Numbered from the stretch's first letter, positions 27,290-37,605 are shown. The stretch: DNA of 64,000 nt from Gammaproteobacteria bacterium (GCA_021325575.1 JAJPGW010000004.1:168633-232632); one strand, 5' to 3'. Made by a program: numbers and translations. Notes: generated from the sequence alone by a model not told the origin.

Positions 27290-27925
27290 ATGCAAAGACA
27301 AGGTCTGCAGCAGGGGCACGGTGGAGCGATTCTTTTTTCGCGTATCAAAATAACGGATACCTATCTTGAATTTTTAACCCATGTGACGCGCTTTAATAAC
27401 CAGGTTACATTAGAAAATTGCAAGTTTGAGCAAAGCATCATCCCGGGATTTAGACATTTTTTAACAACCGAAAATGGAAAAAAAGTTACCATTGACGAAG
27501 CAACACGCTCCCTTTTGGATAGTTACAAACAACCTTCAAAAAGTGACTGGAAAACCGAGCCAAGAGTGGTTGGAAAAGTGCCCCTGAAATATTTCAATCG
27601 AAAAGAGTTAGAACAGGCGAGGGATGAGTTAGGAATCGAACCGCCCGAAGAACCCGCTGTTCCAAAACTGAATTTGGAAATTTTGTCGGCACCTTCTTCG
27701 CCGCAGATGAAAGGAATGACGCCGCTCGGAGCTCATTCTAAATTCTCGGAATCAAGAGGCCTTAAAGGTTTTGATAGTTCATCGCCTCTTGCAAGACTGA
27801 TCAGTGAGGCAAAATCTTCAACGACACCGAATGGAAAAAAATCACAAGGGAGCACCCCGCAAGCCGCGCGGAATACTCCCCAAGGGCCGCTTTCACCCTT
27901 ATCGCTTGCGGGAGGATCAACCTAA
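27290..27925 (+). CDS. Unknown protein with disordered Ser/Pro-rich tail
   Basis: The 211-residue protein (from ATG 27290, with AGGAG 6 bp upstream) has a folded-looking N-terminal 120 residues and a disordered Ser/Pro/Gly tail ending GPLSPLSLAGGST. In-frame ATGs at 27269 and 27284 have poorer ribosome site spacing. No family is recognised. It opens with MQRQ, as does the 61.4-kb effector candidate. The gene overlaps the 3' end of aspC-like aatA by 9 bp tail to tail. The disordered tail is common in secreted effectors, but there is no PmrA-like site. Confidence 0.55.
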   Translation: MQRQGLQQGHGGAILFSRIKITDTYLEFLTHVTRFNNQVTLENCKFEQSIIPGFRHFLTTENGKKVTIDEATRSLLDSYKQPSKSDWKTEPRVVGKVPLKYFNRKELEQARDELGIEPPEEPAVPKLNLEILSAPSSPQMKGMTPLGAHSKFSESRGLKGFDSSSPLARLISEAKSSTTPNGKKSQGSTPQAARNTPQGPLSPLSLAGGST

Positions 27926-29110
27926 TTTTTTAATCGCTTCCTGCATGCGCTGCATGGCTTCTTTGATTTTTTTTATGCTGGTGGCATAAGAAATTCGAAG
28001 ATAGCCCGGTGCACCAAAAGCCGAACCCGGAATTAAAGCAATTTCAGCTTCATTTAAAAGATATTCTGCAAGCTCGATGTCATTATTCACTTTGGAAGAA
28101 TTTTTAATAACACCTTCAAAATTGGGGAAAGTATAAAAAGTCCCATCGGATGGCAACACTTTCACACCTGGAATTTTTTGCAATTCCGCAAGAATATAAT
28201 CATGTCGTTCATGGTAAGCATTAGTCATTTTGGCAATACAAGATTGATCGCCCGTTAATGCCTCGAGCGCTGCATATTGTGCAATACTGCAAGGATTAGA
28301 AGTCGATTGCGATTGGATTTTTTTCATCGCGGCAATGGCTTTGGCTGGGCCCGCGGCATAACCAATGCGCCAGCCAGTCATGGCGTAGGATTTGGAAACA
28401 CCATTCACCACCATTGTCTGGTCAGCCAATTCAGGACATGCCATTAAAATATTTGAAAACGGTTCTTTGATCCAAAGGGTATGCTCATAAATATCATCGC
28501 TCACCACAGTGACATTCGGATAGGCGCATAATACTTCGCCTAATGCCGCTAGTTCTGCTTTCGAATAAGCAACCCCGGTTGGGTTTGAAGGACTGTTTAA
28601 CACCACCAAACGCGTTTTAGGGGTAATAGCCGATTCCAATTGCGCCGGAGTAATTTTAAAATGCTGATCATAATCGGCTTTAATAATGACTGGCACCGCA
28701 TCAGCCAGTTTCGCCATATCAGGATAAGACACCCAATAAGGCGCAGGAATAATCACTTCATCACCTGGATTTAATAAGGCAATAAATAAGTTATATAAAC
28801 TATGTTTCGCGCCATCAGAAACCAGAATTTGATCCGGTGTGAATTTTAAATTGTTATCATGAGAAAACTTTTTAATAATCGCTTGTTTTAAAGGAGCAAT
28901 ACCATCCACCGCAGTATATTTGGTATAGCCTTTTTCAATGGCTTTAATGGCAGCAGCTTTAATATTGTCTGGGGTATCAAAATCGGGTTCGCCCACACTT
29001 AAAGAAATCACATTCTTACCCGCGGCAATCATTTCATCGGCACGAGCGGAAACGGCCAGGGTAGGAGAGGGTTTGATACGTTGTACACGCGCTGCTAGTT
29101 CTTTGATCAT
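27917..29110 (-). CDS. aatA: Pyridoxal-phosphate aspartate aminotransferase (class I)
   Basis: The 397-residue protein interconverts aspartate and 2-oxoglutarate with oxaloacetate and glutamate. The family signature is complete: SVGEPDFDTP near 37, NSPSNPTGVAYS near 170, and the PLP lysine in GVSKSYAMTGWRIGYAAGP near 235. The sequence is of the Ib type, as in Rickettsia and Thermus, rather than E. coli AspC. ATG 29110 is preferred over 29122, as GGGAA precedes it and homologues start near MIKELAARVQRIKPS. It is divergent from uvrB. Confidence 0.93.
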   Translation of the reverse strand: MIKELAARVQRIKPSPTLAVSARADEMIAAGKNVISLSVGEPDFDTPDNIKAAAIKAIEKGYTKYTAVDGIAPLKQAIIKKFSHDNNLKFTPDQILVSDGAKHSLYNLFIALLNPGDEVIIPAPYWVSYPDMAKLADAVPVIIKADYDQHFKITPAQLESAITPKTRLVVLNSPSNPTGVAYSKAELAALGEVLCAYPNVTVVSDDIYEHTLWIKEPFSNILMACPELADQTMVVNGVSKSYAMTGWRIGYAAGPAKAIAAMKKIQSQSTSNPCSIAQYAALEALTGDQSCIAKMTNAYHERHDYILAELQKIPGVKVLPSDGTFYTFPNFEGVIKNSSKVNNDIELAEYLLNEAEIALIPGSAFGAPGYLRISYATSIKKIKEAMQRMQEAIKKLG

Positions 29111-29190
29111 AAAAGTTCCCATTTATTTATTCTTCTGGACGGGAAGCGATTATAAGTTTTTTTCTAAAAATAAGCTATAATCTTCACGCT

Positions 29191-31197
29191 ATGTCCAAAC
29201 TATTTAAACTAGAATCCCAATTCGCTCCCGCCGGCGACCAACCTACTGCGATAAAACAGCTGATCGAGGGCGTTCGCAATGGCTTAAGCCATCAAACCTT
29301 GTTAGGTGTGACGGGGTCTGGAAAAACCTTTACGATCGCTAATGTGATCGAATCCGAACAGCGGCCCACACTAATTTTGGCACCTAATAAAACCCTGGCG
29401 GCGCAGCTTTATGGTGAGATGCAGGAATTTTTTCCCCATAATTCCGTAGAATATTTTGTGTCTTATTATGATTATTATCAGCCGGAAGCGTATGTGCCTT
29501 CGTCTGATACTTATATCGCAAAAGATGCTTCGATTAACGAACACATTGAACAAATGCGATTATCTGCCACGAAAGCATTATTACAGCGACGCGATTCGAT
29601 TATTGTCGCAACGGTTTCTGCGATTTATGGTTTGGGTGATCCAGAAATGTATTTAAGCATGGTGATGCATCTTGATCGCGGTGACAAAATCGATCACCGA
29701 AAATTATTGCGTCGCTTGGCTGAATTGCAATACACCCGAAATGATGTTGATTTATATCGCGCAACTTATCGCGTGCGCGGAGATGTGATTGATGTGTATC
29801 CTGCCGAATCTGAAAAAGAAGCCGTTCGCATCGAATTATTTGAAGATGAAATTGAAAATTTAAGTTATTTTGATCCGCTGACGGGTGAAGTTTTGCGTCG
29901 GGTTCCGCGTTTAACCATTTTTCCAAAAAGTCATTATGTGACACCCCGTGAACGCGTCATCGATGCGATTGATGATATAAAAATAGAATTAAAAGATCGT
30001 CTCGCTGAATTAAATAGTTTAAATAAATTAGTCGAAGCGCAACGTTTAGAACAGCGCACGCTTTACGATTTAGAATTGATGAATGAATTGGGTTATTGTC
30101 CGGGCATTGAAAATTATTCACGTTATTTATCCGGCAGAAAACCAGGTGAGCCACCGCCAACGCTTTTTGATTATTTACCGAAAGATGGTTTGTTAATTAT
30201 CGATGAATCACACGTCACGATTCCACAATTACGTGGAATGTATCGCGGTGATCGATCACGAAAAGAAACATTAGTGGAATACGGATTTCGTTTGCCATCC
30301 GCACTCGATAATCGTCCATTGCGTTTTGACGAATTTGAAGCGCGCATGCCGCAAGCAATTTTCGTGTCGGCAACGCCGGGTGAATATGAACATACTTATT
30401 CAGGCGCCATTATCGAACAAGTTGCGCGCCCAACAGGATTATTGGATCCTGAAGTTGAAGTGCGTCCTGCAAAAAATCAAGTGGATGATTTGCTTTCTGA
30501 AATTCATAAACGTCTTGAATTAAATGAGCGGGTGCTAGTTACGACATTAACAAAACGGTTAGCAGAAGATCTGACAGAATATTTAGAAGAACATAAAATC
30601 CGTGTGCGTTATTTACATTCCGATATTGAAACCGTTGAGCGCGTCGAAATTATTCGTGATTTACGTTTAGGAAAATTTGATGTGTTAGTCGGAATCAATT
30701 TGTTGCGCGAAGGATTAGACATGCCAGAAGTGTCTCTCGTTGCGATTTTAGATGCAGATAAAGAAGGATTTTTACGATCAGAAACTTCATTAATCCAAAC
30801 GATCGGTCGTGTCGCGAGACATTTTAATGGTAAAGCGATTTTATACGGTGATGTAACAACCGGATCGATGTATAAAGCGATTAAAGAAACCGAACGCCGC
30901 CGTAAAAAACAACATGAATACAACATCGCGCATAACATCACACCGCGTGGTGTCCAAAAAGCCGTGCGCGATATTATGGAAGGCGCCTATTCAGAAAATT
31001 CTGTGCGCGGCAAAATGTATTCAAAAGTCTCTGAAAAAACCGCTGAATATCGTCATCTTTCGCCTGAAAAATTAAAAATAAAAATGGCGGAGCTCGAAAA
31101 ACAAATGTTTGAGCACGCGCATAATCTGGAGTTCGAAGAAGCCGCTCGTGTGCGGGATTTGATTCAGCAGATTCAGCAGGATGTGATGGAAAAGTAA
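29191..31197 (+). CDS. uvrB: Excinuclease ABC subunit B UvrB
   Basis: UvrB verifies DNA damage after UvrA and positions UvrC for incision. The 668-residue product has Walker [11 protein letters not shown] near 40, the beta-hairpin region [18 protein letters not shown] near 93, DESHVT in motif II, and helicase motifs V and VI ([13 protein letters not shown] and QTIGRVARH). The C-terminal UVR domain (near 630-665) binds UvrC. Length and motif order are normal. It lies 80 bp from the divergent aminotransferase gene. Confidence 0.98.
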   Translation: MSKLFKLESQFAPAGDQPTAIKQLIEGVRNGLSHQTLLGVTGSGKTFTIANVIESEQRPTLILAPNKTLAAQLYGEMQEFFPHNSVEYFVSYYDYYQPEAYVPSSDTYIAKDASINEHIEQMRLSATKALLQRRDSIIVATVSAIYGLGDPEMYLSMVMHLDRGDKIDHRKLLRRLAELQYTRNDVDLYRATYRVRGDVIDVYPAESEKEAVRIELFEDEIENLSYFDPLTGEVLRRVPRLTIFPKSHYVTPRERVIDAIDDIKIELKDRLAELNSLNKLVEAQRLEQRTLYDLELMNELGYCPGIENYSRYLSGRKPGEPPPTLFDYLPKDGLLIIDESHVTIPQLRGMYRGDRSRKETLVEYGFRLPSALDNRPLRFDEFEARMPQAIFVSATPGEYEHTYSGAIIEQVARPTGLLDPEVEVRPAKNQVDDLLSEIHKRLELNERVLVTTLTKRLAEDLTEYLEEHKIRVRYLHSDIETVERVEIIRDLRLGKFDVLVGINLLREGLDMPEVSLVAILDADKEGFLRSETSLIQTIGRVARHFNGKAILYGDVTTGSMYKAIKETERRRKKQHEYNIAHNITPRGVQKAVRDIMEGAYSENSVRGKMYSKVSEKTAEYRHLSPEKLKIKMAELEKQMFEHAHNLEFEEAARVRDLIQQIQQDVMEK

Positions 31198-31236
31198 TTC
31201 TTGACGGGAAAATCCCTGACGCATAAAATGCGCTTC

Positions 31237-32361
31237 ATGAAATTATTTGATAATAAAATTAACAAATCGGTATTAGCCATTCTTTGCTGTGGATTCATTT
31301 CCTGTGGAACTTATGCGAATCCTCTTGTCTATATTGCAAATCCGAATCCTACAGTTAATCTGATTGAAGTAGAGGATCCCGTTCGTGGAGATTATCCACC
31401 GTATTGGATTCAAAATATCGAAGGTCTAAATTATCCCAGTTATATCTGCGTATCGCCTGATAATTTAAATGCTTATGTCGTGACCGATGGCAAAATTGCA
31501 ATTATCGATACGGTGAAAACCGTCCAAACAGATTATATCGAATTAAGAAAAGATTTTACTAACCATATTCGTCAACTAGGCATTTCACCGGATGGTAAAA
31601 AACTTTATATCATCGGCCTTAATTGGGACCAAGCATTGCTTGCAACTGTTGATATCGCTTCAAAAACGATTACTAATCGATTAGTTTTACCTGAATTCCA
31701 ATCCAAAAATAATTCTTCGGTGCCTGAAGCATTAGGGATTACACCCGATGGCAAAAGAGCAATTGTTCTGCTCAAACAAAAAGATCGTGATCCGATGAAT
31801 TCCGCGCTCGCAGTGATCGATCTTGATAATCAAAAAGTGTTAGATGTGATTAAATTACCCGGTGTAGGACATCGACTCGTCATGACACCCGATGGGAAAA
31901 AAGCTTATATCCCTATTCATGATGGTGGATATGTTCCAGATTATGATAATGAAGGAGATGATCTCCTCAATTCCGGGGATACCATTCGAAATCTTGTCGT
32001 CATTGATCTCACCACTGATACCATCAAAACAACTCTGCCTATGGTCGGTGTGGGTGATATTGCTATTACCAATGATGGCAAAAAAGCTTATGTGCTTGCG
32101 ACTGACAGAATTACTGTAGTAGATACTGCAACCGATACGGCTAGCAGTTTCTCAATTCCGGGTGGAAAACATCATCGAATTGGCGTTACTCCCGATGGAA
32201 AAAAAGCTTTTCTGACTGAATATGATGAAGATGGCGGTAATTTAATGCCTGTCATCGATTTAACATCTCAGCAAGAACTTTACACGGTGGGTGATCGTTC
32301 ACCTTTTTCAGAATGTATTGTTTTTCTAAATCCACCGAGCGCGAAAAAATCCCATTCCTAA
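31237..32361 (+). CDS. Secreted YVTN-type beta-propeller protein
   Basis: The 374-residue product has a signal peptide (cut near GTYA, about residue 27). At least four blades follow with the repeated pattern P-D-G-K-K-x-Y/F (ISPDGKKLYIIG, MTPDGKKAYIP, ITNDGKKAYVLA, VTPDGKKAFLTE). YVTN propellers are surface or periplasmic binding scaffolds. No strong ribosome site exists. ATG 31237 gives the best signal peptide; ATG 31228 and TTG 31201 are in frame. The gene follows uvrB by 39 bp and the next gene is also an exported propeller. Confidence 0.75.
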   Translation: MKLFDNKINKSVLAILCCGFISCGTYANPLVYIANPNPTVNLIEVEDPVRGDYPPYWIQNIEGLNYPSYICVSPDNLNAYVVTDGKIAIIDTVKTVQTDYIELRKDFTNHIRQLGISPDGKKLYIIGLNWDQALLATVDIASKTITNRLVLPEFQSKNNSSVPEALGITPDGKRAIVLLKQKDRDPMNSALAVIDLDNQKVLDVIKLPGVGHRLVMTPDGKKAYIPIHDGGYVPDYDNEGDDLLNSGDTIRNLVVIDLTTDTIKTTLPMVGVGDIAITNDGKKAYVLATDRITVVDTATDTASSFSIPGGKHHRIGVTPDGKKAFLTEYDEDGGNLMPVIDLTSQQELYTVGDRSPFSECIVFLNPPSAKKSHS

Positions 32362-32384
32362 CATTTTTTTTAAAATGAGTTCTT

Positions 32385-33881
32385 ATGAAATCGATTAAAT
32401 TATTTTTTATCTTGTTTTTATTTTCAGGTGCAGCGGTTGCAGATACCAATGCCCTTATCTTAGTTAGTAATCAAGATGGCACGCAGTGGACCCAGGAAAT
32501 ATCTGGATTGTATCCATTGGCGCATAATGTCGATAATTTAAGCCGGATAGCTCAGTACAATAATAATTTCATCACAGTAGGAGACACCGGCGTTTCTTGG
32601 ATGGCCAGTTTAGGATTTTATAGTCTGGATGGTGTGAATTGGAATTCATCGACTTTTCAACACATGCCAAGCACGATTTCAGGCTTAGCCGTTAATAATC
32701 AAGGATGGGTGGCTGTTGGTGGCGATTCGAGTGGAAATGCTCAGTTGGCTATCAGCGGGGATATCGATAATTGGCGCTTTACTTCGATTAGTTATGATCA
32801 ATGCGCTTCTGTCAAAAAAATCAATGGCGTTCAGGCTAACGATTCGACTTTTCTAGCTTTTATTTCTTGTCATAATTATGGCCCGGACGCTACGCTTCCT
32901 ACACTTTTAACCAGTACCAATGGTCTAGATTGGTTCCGAACACAAACAACGTTGCCACCGGAAATGCAAGATGAAAAAGCCAGTTTTAATAATGCTTATT
33001 GGGATGGAAAACAGTGGATCTTGTTTGCGACAAAAGCGGATAACACACCGTTGCTTTATACAACATCGGATCTCAAAACATTAACTCCAATTGCGCTTCC
33101 TGCTGAAATTAATTCATTACAAAGTATTTCAACGAATGACGATCTGTGGTTAATGACGGGAACTTATAATAATGCAGGCAATAATGCTGCCGTTATTTTA
33201 TCGAGTAAAGATAAAGGCGCTAGCTGGACACTGCAAAAAACGTTTCCGGTTGCGATTATGCAATTCAATAAAATTACCCGCAATGATACGACATGGATGG
33301 CAGTTGGTAGTGGCGGGCAAATTCACAATTCGTTTCCTGTTGTTTTAAGTAGTAAAGACGGAACAAATTGGCAGCAAGCGTCTTTACCTTGGAAAGCCAT
33401 CGGTGCATCTGATAATGTCGCGCTGAATGACATTGTGTGGGATGGAAAAAGATGGATTGCTGTCGGCAGTTTCGATCAAAATGCTACAGGTTGTCTTGCG
33501 TTAAATAAAATTGGTCATTGGGTTGGCCCACTGTCTTCTACAGAGACGACCGATCACATTAAAGTGACGGATCTTTCTATTTCTGTTGATCCTTCCAAAA
33601 AAACCAATAGCAGTTTTAACATCAATAGTTCAATTCAATATGACGATGATTATACTTCAGGATGGATGCTAGGAACTTTTTACGGTACCTGCAATGAACA
33701 TGATGATGGTTCTATTGATTTTAGTATGGCTATGGATAGTTGGTCCATTTCTGGAACCCGAAAAAGTCCTGCTGATTTGCAATTGGCGCTGAATGCTAAG
33801 CTTGCAGATAATTTTTCTGATCAAGGGCATGATTATAGTGGAACGGTGACGCCGAAAGATCAGCGGAAGAAGAAACGATAA
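32385..33881 (+). CDS. Secreted BNR/propeller-like protein of unknown function
   Basis: The 498-residue protein has a signal peptide ending near AAVA (residue 19). The body repeats a W-x-x-V-G / S-S-x-D-x-x-x-W pattern about five times (for example TWMAVGSGG, SSKDGTNW, RWIAVGSFD), like sialidase BNR or photosystem-assembly-type propellers. The last 120 residues form a separate region ending in a very basic KDQRKKKR. The catalytic residues of sialidases are not apparent, so I do not call an enzyme. It lies 23 bp after the YVTN gene and they may be co-transcribed. Confidence 0.65.
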   Translation: MKSIKLFFILFLFSGAAVADTNALILVSNQDGTQWTQEISGLYPLAHNVDNLSRIAQYNNNFITVGDTGVSWMASLGFYSLDGVNWNSSTFQHMPSTISGLAVNNQGWVAVGGDSSGNAQLAISGDIDNWRFTSISYDQCASVKKINGVQANDSTFLAFISCHNYGPDATLPTLLTSTNGLDWFRTQTTLPPEMQDEKASFNNAYWDGKQWILFATKADNTPLLYTTSDLKTLTPIALPAEINSLQSISTNDDLWLMTGTYNNAGNNAAVILSSKDKGASWTLQKTFPVAIMQFNKITRNDTTWMAVGSGGQIHNSFPVVLSSKDGTNWQQASLPWKAIGASDNVALNDIVWDGKRWIAVGSFDQNATGCLALNKIGHWVGPLSSTETTDHIKVTDLSISVDPSKKTNSSFNINSSIQYDDDYTSGWMLGTFYGTCNEHDDGSIDFSMAMDSWSISGTRKSPADLQLALNAKLADNFSDQGHDYSGTVTPKDQRKKKR

Positions 33882-33889
33882 TATTTCTT

Positions 33890-33919
33890 CGTCATTGCGA
33901 AGCACGGCTCGCAATGACG
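33890..33919. repeat. Minimal copy of the dispersed CGTCATTGCGA palindrome
   Basis: CGTCATTGCGA and TCGCAATGACG form a perfect 11-bp stem with an 8-nt loop. These are the two termini of the larger repeats at 40503, 41207 and 56571 with the interior removed. It may work as a transcription stop after the propeller gene. Confidence 0.8.
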
Positions 33920-34064
33920 GATATAGTCCTGAACATTTAAAGAGGCTTGTTCGCTCAACCCGCCTTTTTGATAATCTAAAATTTTATCCAAACAAGATCA
34001 AAAAGTCGCACCGATTCGAGATTTTGTTCAGTGGATCTGATTGAAAAATAGAAGAAAATAAAGT

Positions 34065-34098
34065 CTTAAGCTTTTCTTAAGATCATCTTCTGTATAAT
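34065..34098 (+). promoter_or_regulatory. PmrA-like promoter
   Basis: CTTAAG at 34065 and CTTAAG at 34076 repeat with an 11-bp period. The second starts 17 bp before a perfect TATAAT at 34093, so it overlaps the -35 position. The design is the same as at 4232 and 61356 and matches the tandem site bound by PmrA in Legionella and Coxiella. Binding is inferred. Confidence 0.72.
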
Positions 34099-34133
34099 CA
34101 CGGCCGATTACAATTAATTAAAAATGGCCTTTT

Positions 34134-35789
34134 ATGCAAAGACTCCAGCTGCGCAAACAAGCGCATAAAGCCACACCAAAAGTTTCTTCGACTCGTAAAG
34201 TTGAGATCGCATTATCTCCTCTGTCGGTAATGAACGATGGTAAAAATAAAATTTTTCCTCTTTTAAAACAATCTAGTGCTCAGCAGAAAAAATTATTAAA
34301 CAAATTAGCAGCCATCGTCTTGGAATTTCTAATTGTTACTTGGCGAACTGAACAGGATAATCTTCATCGTCATTTATTTGTGAAAAGTGCTTTAAGCCAG
34401 GCTTCTGAGGCAATACAGGGTTTTTTCAAACAAAATGGAATGATCGTTGATAAGGATGACATATCGAAGATGGCAGAAAAAATATTTGAGGATTTTCTGC
34501 CCGCCGCGGAGATACTAAATAATACTGCTTTAGTAGAAGCAATGGTACTTGATGCTCAAAAATATATGAGAAATCAGATGATCAAGAGCGGGTTGCGCTC
34601 TCTTCGTCAAACAGAAATGTATTTAGAACAAAAATGGATAATTCAAGGTGCATTAGATAAAATAAAAAAGGAAGACAAGTTAAAAAAACAAATTTTGAAG
34701 GAAGCGCTCGAACTACGACAAGACATCAATTTGTATGATAAGAGATATCGTTCAGGGCCATCAGTACTTCCCATAGGAAATACACTTGATGAGCTGGATG
34801 CAAATGTAGCTGAGTTCGCACTTAAACTTCAAGAAGGCGATCTTATGGCTAATGCGCAAGCGGGGCACGGCTTAGAGCTTGTCGCTGCCATCCTTATGTT
34901 TATTGTATCATTGAGCGCATTTTATAAGGATTATTCGATTTTAGGTGGGATTACATTTTTTCTGACAATAGTGATTTTGTTAAAATTTTCTAACACTGAA
35001 ACCACTAATCGAATATTAAGACCTTTCACTCGAGATTCTTTTACTGTCAATAATTTAGCGCCACGTTTTAGTGATCATATTTTAGCTTCACTCGAGTATG
35101 GAGTCGAATCATTAGGAGAATTAGTTCCCGAGAAAAAATTGCCAGAACCGCGTAAACTTCCTCCAAAGAGGGAGCCGGAAACACTTCGGACTTCATCAGG
35201 TGATAAAAAATCAGACTCTCAAACAACAAACATAGGATCTAAAACTGTTAAGATTGAAGAAAGTGAAAGTGTTGAAGAACAATTAGTTGATAAACCTTTG
35301 AATAAACTCGATCGAGCAGAAACAGCACCTGTTGCAACAAGCATAAGCCACTCATCATCAGCAGCACCTGTTATAACAAACACAGCCCGCCCACAGTCAA
35401 AAGCACCTGTCGCAAAAAATACAACCCGTCCATCACCCGATGAGGATGTTGTAAAATGGACTTATGAATCAAATAATGAATTACGTACCGTTTTTTATAA
35501 TAGAAACCAGTATTTACTCCATGGAATTCCACGCAGCAAAGAACGAATAATCGAACTTTGGACGCTTTTTCCAGCTTTCACCCCACTAAATGGTTTGTTT
35601 TTTGTTCTCATTCATTCGGAAGATTTTTTTAATGCTTTTGGTAAAAAAAACCAATCACTGCATGCTAAATTTTTCATGTTATCGACCCGAGCTCAAATTG
35701 TCCCTGATGAAAAATATGAGGGATTTGTGGATTTGTCCAGTCATAATGAGAAAGAACAAAAAATGCACGTTTTAAAACGAAAGCGCTGA
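34134..35789 (+). CDS. Unknown helical membrane protein; candidate type IV effector with C-terminal frameshift
   Basis: The frame gives 551 residues of no known family. Residues 45-205 are helical and charged. Two adjacent membrane helices lie at about 247-285. Residues 325-450 are a low-complexity linker with repeated T-x-x-A/R-P units. A compact C-terminal domain follows from about 455. After a run of six A at 35758-35763 the -1 frame stays open to TAG 35900-35902 and reads as a sensible continuation (KALKHPHGAYRVFWDVV, then LLGAPRLEKTH). The intact protein was therefore probably near 588 residues. It begins MQRL like the 4.3-kb gene. The PmrA-like promoter suggests a secreted effector. Confidence 0.6.
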   Translation: MQRLQLRKQAHKATPKVSSTRKVEIALSPLSVMNDGKNKIFPLLKQSSAQQKKLLNKLAAIVLEFLIVTWRTEQDNLHRHLFVKSALSQASEAIQGFFKQNGMIVDKDDISKMAEKIFEDFLPAAEILNNTALVEAMVLDAQKYMRNQMIKSGLRSLRQTEMYLEQKWIIQGALDKIKKEDKLKKQILKEALELRQDINLYDKRYRSGPSVLPIGNTLDELDANVAEFALKLQEGDLMANAQAGHGLELVAAILMFIVSLSAFYKDYSILGGITFFLTIVILLKFSNTETTNRILRPFTRDSFTVNNLAPRFSDHILASLEYGVESLGELVPEKKLPEPRKLPPKREPETLRTSSGDKKSDSQTTNIGSKTVKIEESESVEEQLVDKPLNKLDRAETAPVATSISHSSSAAPVITNTARPQSKAPVAKNTTRPSPDEDVVKWTYESNNELRTVFYNRNQYLLHGIPRSKERIIELWTLFPAFTPLNGLFFVLIHSEDFFNAFGKKNQSLHAKFFMLSTRAQIVPDEKYEGFVDLSSHNEKEQKMHVLKRKR

Positions 35790-35898
35790 AACATCCGCAT
35801 GGGGCATATAGAGTTTTTTGGGATGTCGTTGCTGAAGTAAAGCAACCCAATGGCAAAATAGCTTCATTACTTGGCGCACCTCGATTGGAAAAAACGCA

Positions 35899-37605
35899 TT
35901 AGCTCTTTGAGTGTCTATATTCCAAATACTCGGGCGTCCACATTAATTCTCGTACTTTTTTTTCTATGTTATTTTTTTCTTCCGCGAGATTTTCTCGAAT
36001 GGCTTCTTTTGCAACTGCAACAGCAATTTTATAGGATACTTCCCGAATTTCTGTCAGTGGCGGTAATAAATTATTTTCTGGATTTTTGATCGCAGGCGAA
36101 CAAGTGGCAAGTGCTTCCGCTGCGGTCATAAACATTTCATCCGTCACTTTTTTTGCTTTAACTGCAATGAGTCCTAAACCTAATCCTGGAAAAATATAAG
36201 AATTATTGGTTTGATCAATCCGCACCAGTTTTCCATTTTTTAAAATAGGGGAAAAAGGACTGCCCGTACCGATAATGGCTTTTTCATTTGTCCAAGCCAT
36301 TAATTCAACGGGTGTGGCTTCCGCATGATCGGTTGGATTTGAAAGAGGAAAAATAATCGGGCGCTCGACATGTTTTGCCATTTCGCGAACTAATCTTTCA
36401 GAAAAAATTCCGCCAATGCCAGAAACGCCGATTAAAACAGTTGGATGCACTTGTTTGATAACTTCTTCCAGAAAAATTTTTTCACCCATTTTAAAATGAT
36501 AAGACGAAAGATTTTCTTTTTTCTGCGCAAACTGTTTTTGAAAATCCAGTAGATTGGCAGAACTTTCAGTTAACAATCCATCGCGATCCACTAAAAAAAA
36601 CCGCTGCAACGCTTCTTTTTCAGATAATCCTTCTTTCATGATAGCTTGTTTCAAAAGATTGCTGATGCCGCATCCGGCAGATCCGGCACCAGCAACGACA
36701 ATCCGCTGATCTCGTAACGGAATGCCGGTCACATGAATGGCAGAGAGTATTGCACCGACAGAAACCGCAGCCGTTCCCTGAATATCATCATTAAACGTGC
36801 ACAATTCATCGTGATAACGCGCTAAAATCGGATTCGCATTTTGTTGCGCGAAGTCTTCCCATTGCAGTAACACGTTCGGAAATCGTTTTTTCACGGCTTT
36901 GACAAAAAGATCGATAAATTCATCATATTCCGCTCCCCGAATGCGATCATGATGCCAACCAATATAGAGTGGATCAAAACGTAAATCAGGATTATTGGTT
37001 CCGGTATCCAACAAAATCGGCAAGGTGTCACCTGGAAAAATGCCAGCGCACGCGCAATAAAGCGAAAGTTTTCCAATGGGAATTCCCATACCGCCCGCAC
37101 CTTGATCACCTAAACCTAAAATTCGTTCGCCATCTGAAACCACAATGACTTTCACGCGATTAAAACGCGGATGTGAAAAAATTTCATCGATACGATGACG
37201 CTCAGGATACGAAATAAATAATCCGCGCGGTCTACGATAAATATGACTGTAACTTTTGCATCCCAAACCTACCGTGGGTGTGTAGACAATGGGGGTCAGT
37301 TCTTCGATATGTTCCAGCAGCAGGCGATAAAATAACGTTTCATTGGAATCCTGCAAATCCCGAAGATAAATATATTTTTCAAGCGCGGTCGGCTTACTTT
37401 TAAACGATTCATAAGAACGGGTGATCTGAATCGAAATATTGGTAATCTGCGGCGGTAAAAGTCCATTCAAGCCAAACGTATGGCGTTCTTCTGCGTTAAA
37501 TGCCATCCCTTTATTCAGAAGCGGGTTAGAAATCAGGGCATAATCCGTCAATGCAACCTTAAGATAAGGATGGCCACCTTCATCTTTGCAGAATTCGTAA
37601 TCCAT
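35899..37605 (-). CDS. maeA: NAD-dependent malic enzyme
   Basis: Malic enzyme decarboxylates malate to pyruvate. The 568-residue product shows the large-subunit signature: YTPTVGLGCKSYSHIYRRPRG holds the catalytic Tyr, FNDDIQGTAAV lies in the metal site, and VVAGAGSAGCGI is the dinucleotide fold. Length and sequence match E. coli MaeA (SfcA) rather than the longer NADP enzyme MaeB. ATG 37605 is chosen because GGAG is 8 bp upstream; an ATG 14 codons earlier lacks this. It is convergent with the effector candidate, whose restored frame would overlap its stop. Confidence 0.93.
   Translation of the reverse strand: MDYEFCKDEGGHPYLKVALTDYALISNPLLNKGMAFNAEERHTFGLNGLLPPQITNISIQITRSYESFKSKPTALEKYIYLRDLQDSNETLFYRLLLEHIEELTPIVYTPTVGLGCKSYSHIYRRPRGLFISYPERHRIDEIFSHPRFNRVKVIVVSDGERILGLGDQGAGGMGIPIGKLSLYCACAGIFPGDTLPILLDTGTNNPDLRFDPLYIGWHHDRIRGAEYDEFIDLFVKAVKKRFPNVLLQWEDFAQQNANPILARYHDELCTFNDDIQGTAAVSVGAILSAIHVTGIPLRDQRIVVAGAGSAGCGISNLLKQAIMKEGLSEKEALQRFFLVDRDGLLTESSANLLDFQKQFAQKKENLSSYHFKMGEKIFLEEVIKQVHPTVLIGVSGIGGIFSERLVREMAKHVERPIIFPLSNPTDHAEATPVELMAWTNEKAIIGTGSPFSPILKNGKLVRIDQTNNSYIFPGLGLGLIAVKAKKVTDEMFMTAAEALATCSPAIKNPENNLLPPLTEIREVSYKIAVAVAKEAIRENLAEEKNNIEKKVRELMWTPEYLEYRHSKS

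Noticed and set aside
35757-35765. Programmed -1 ribosomal frameshifting at the A-run.
   Set aside because: The site (CAA AAA ATG) is not a good X-XXY-YYZ slippery heptamer and I see no clear stimulatory stem; mutation or a read error is simpler.
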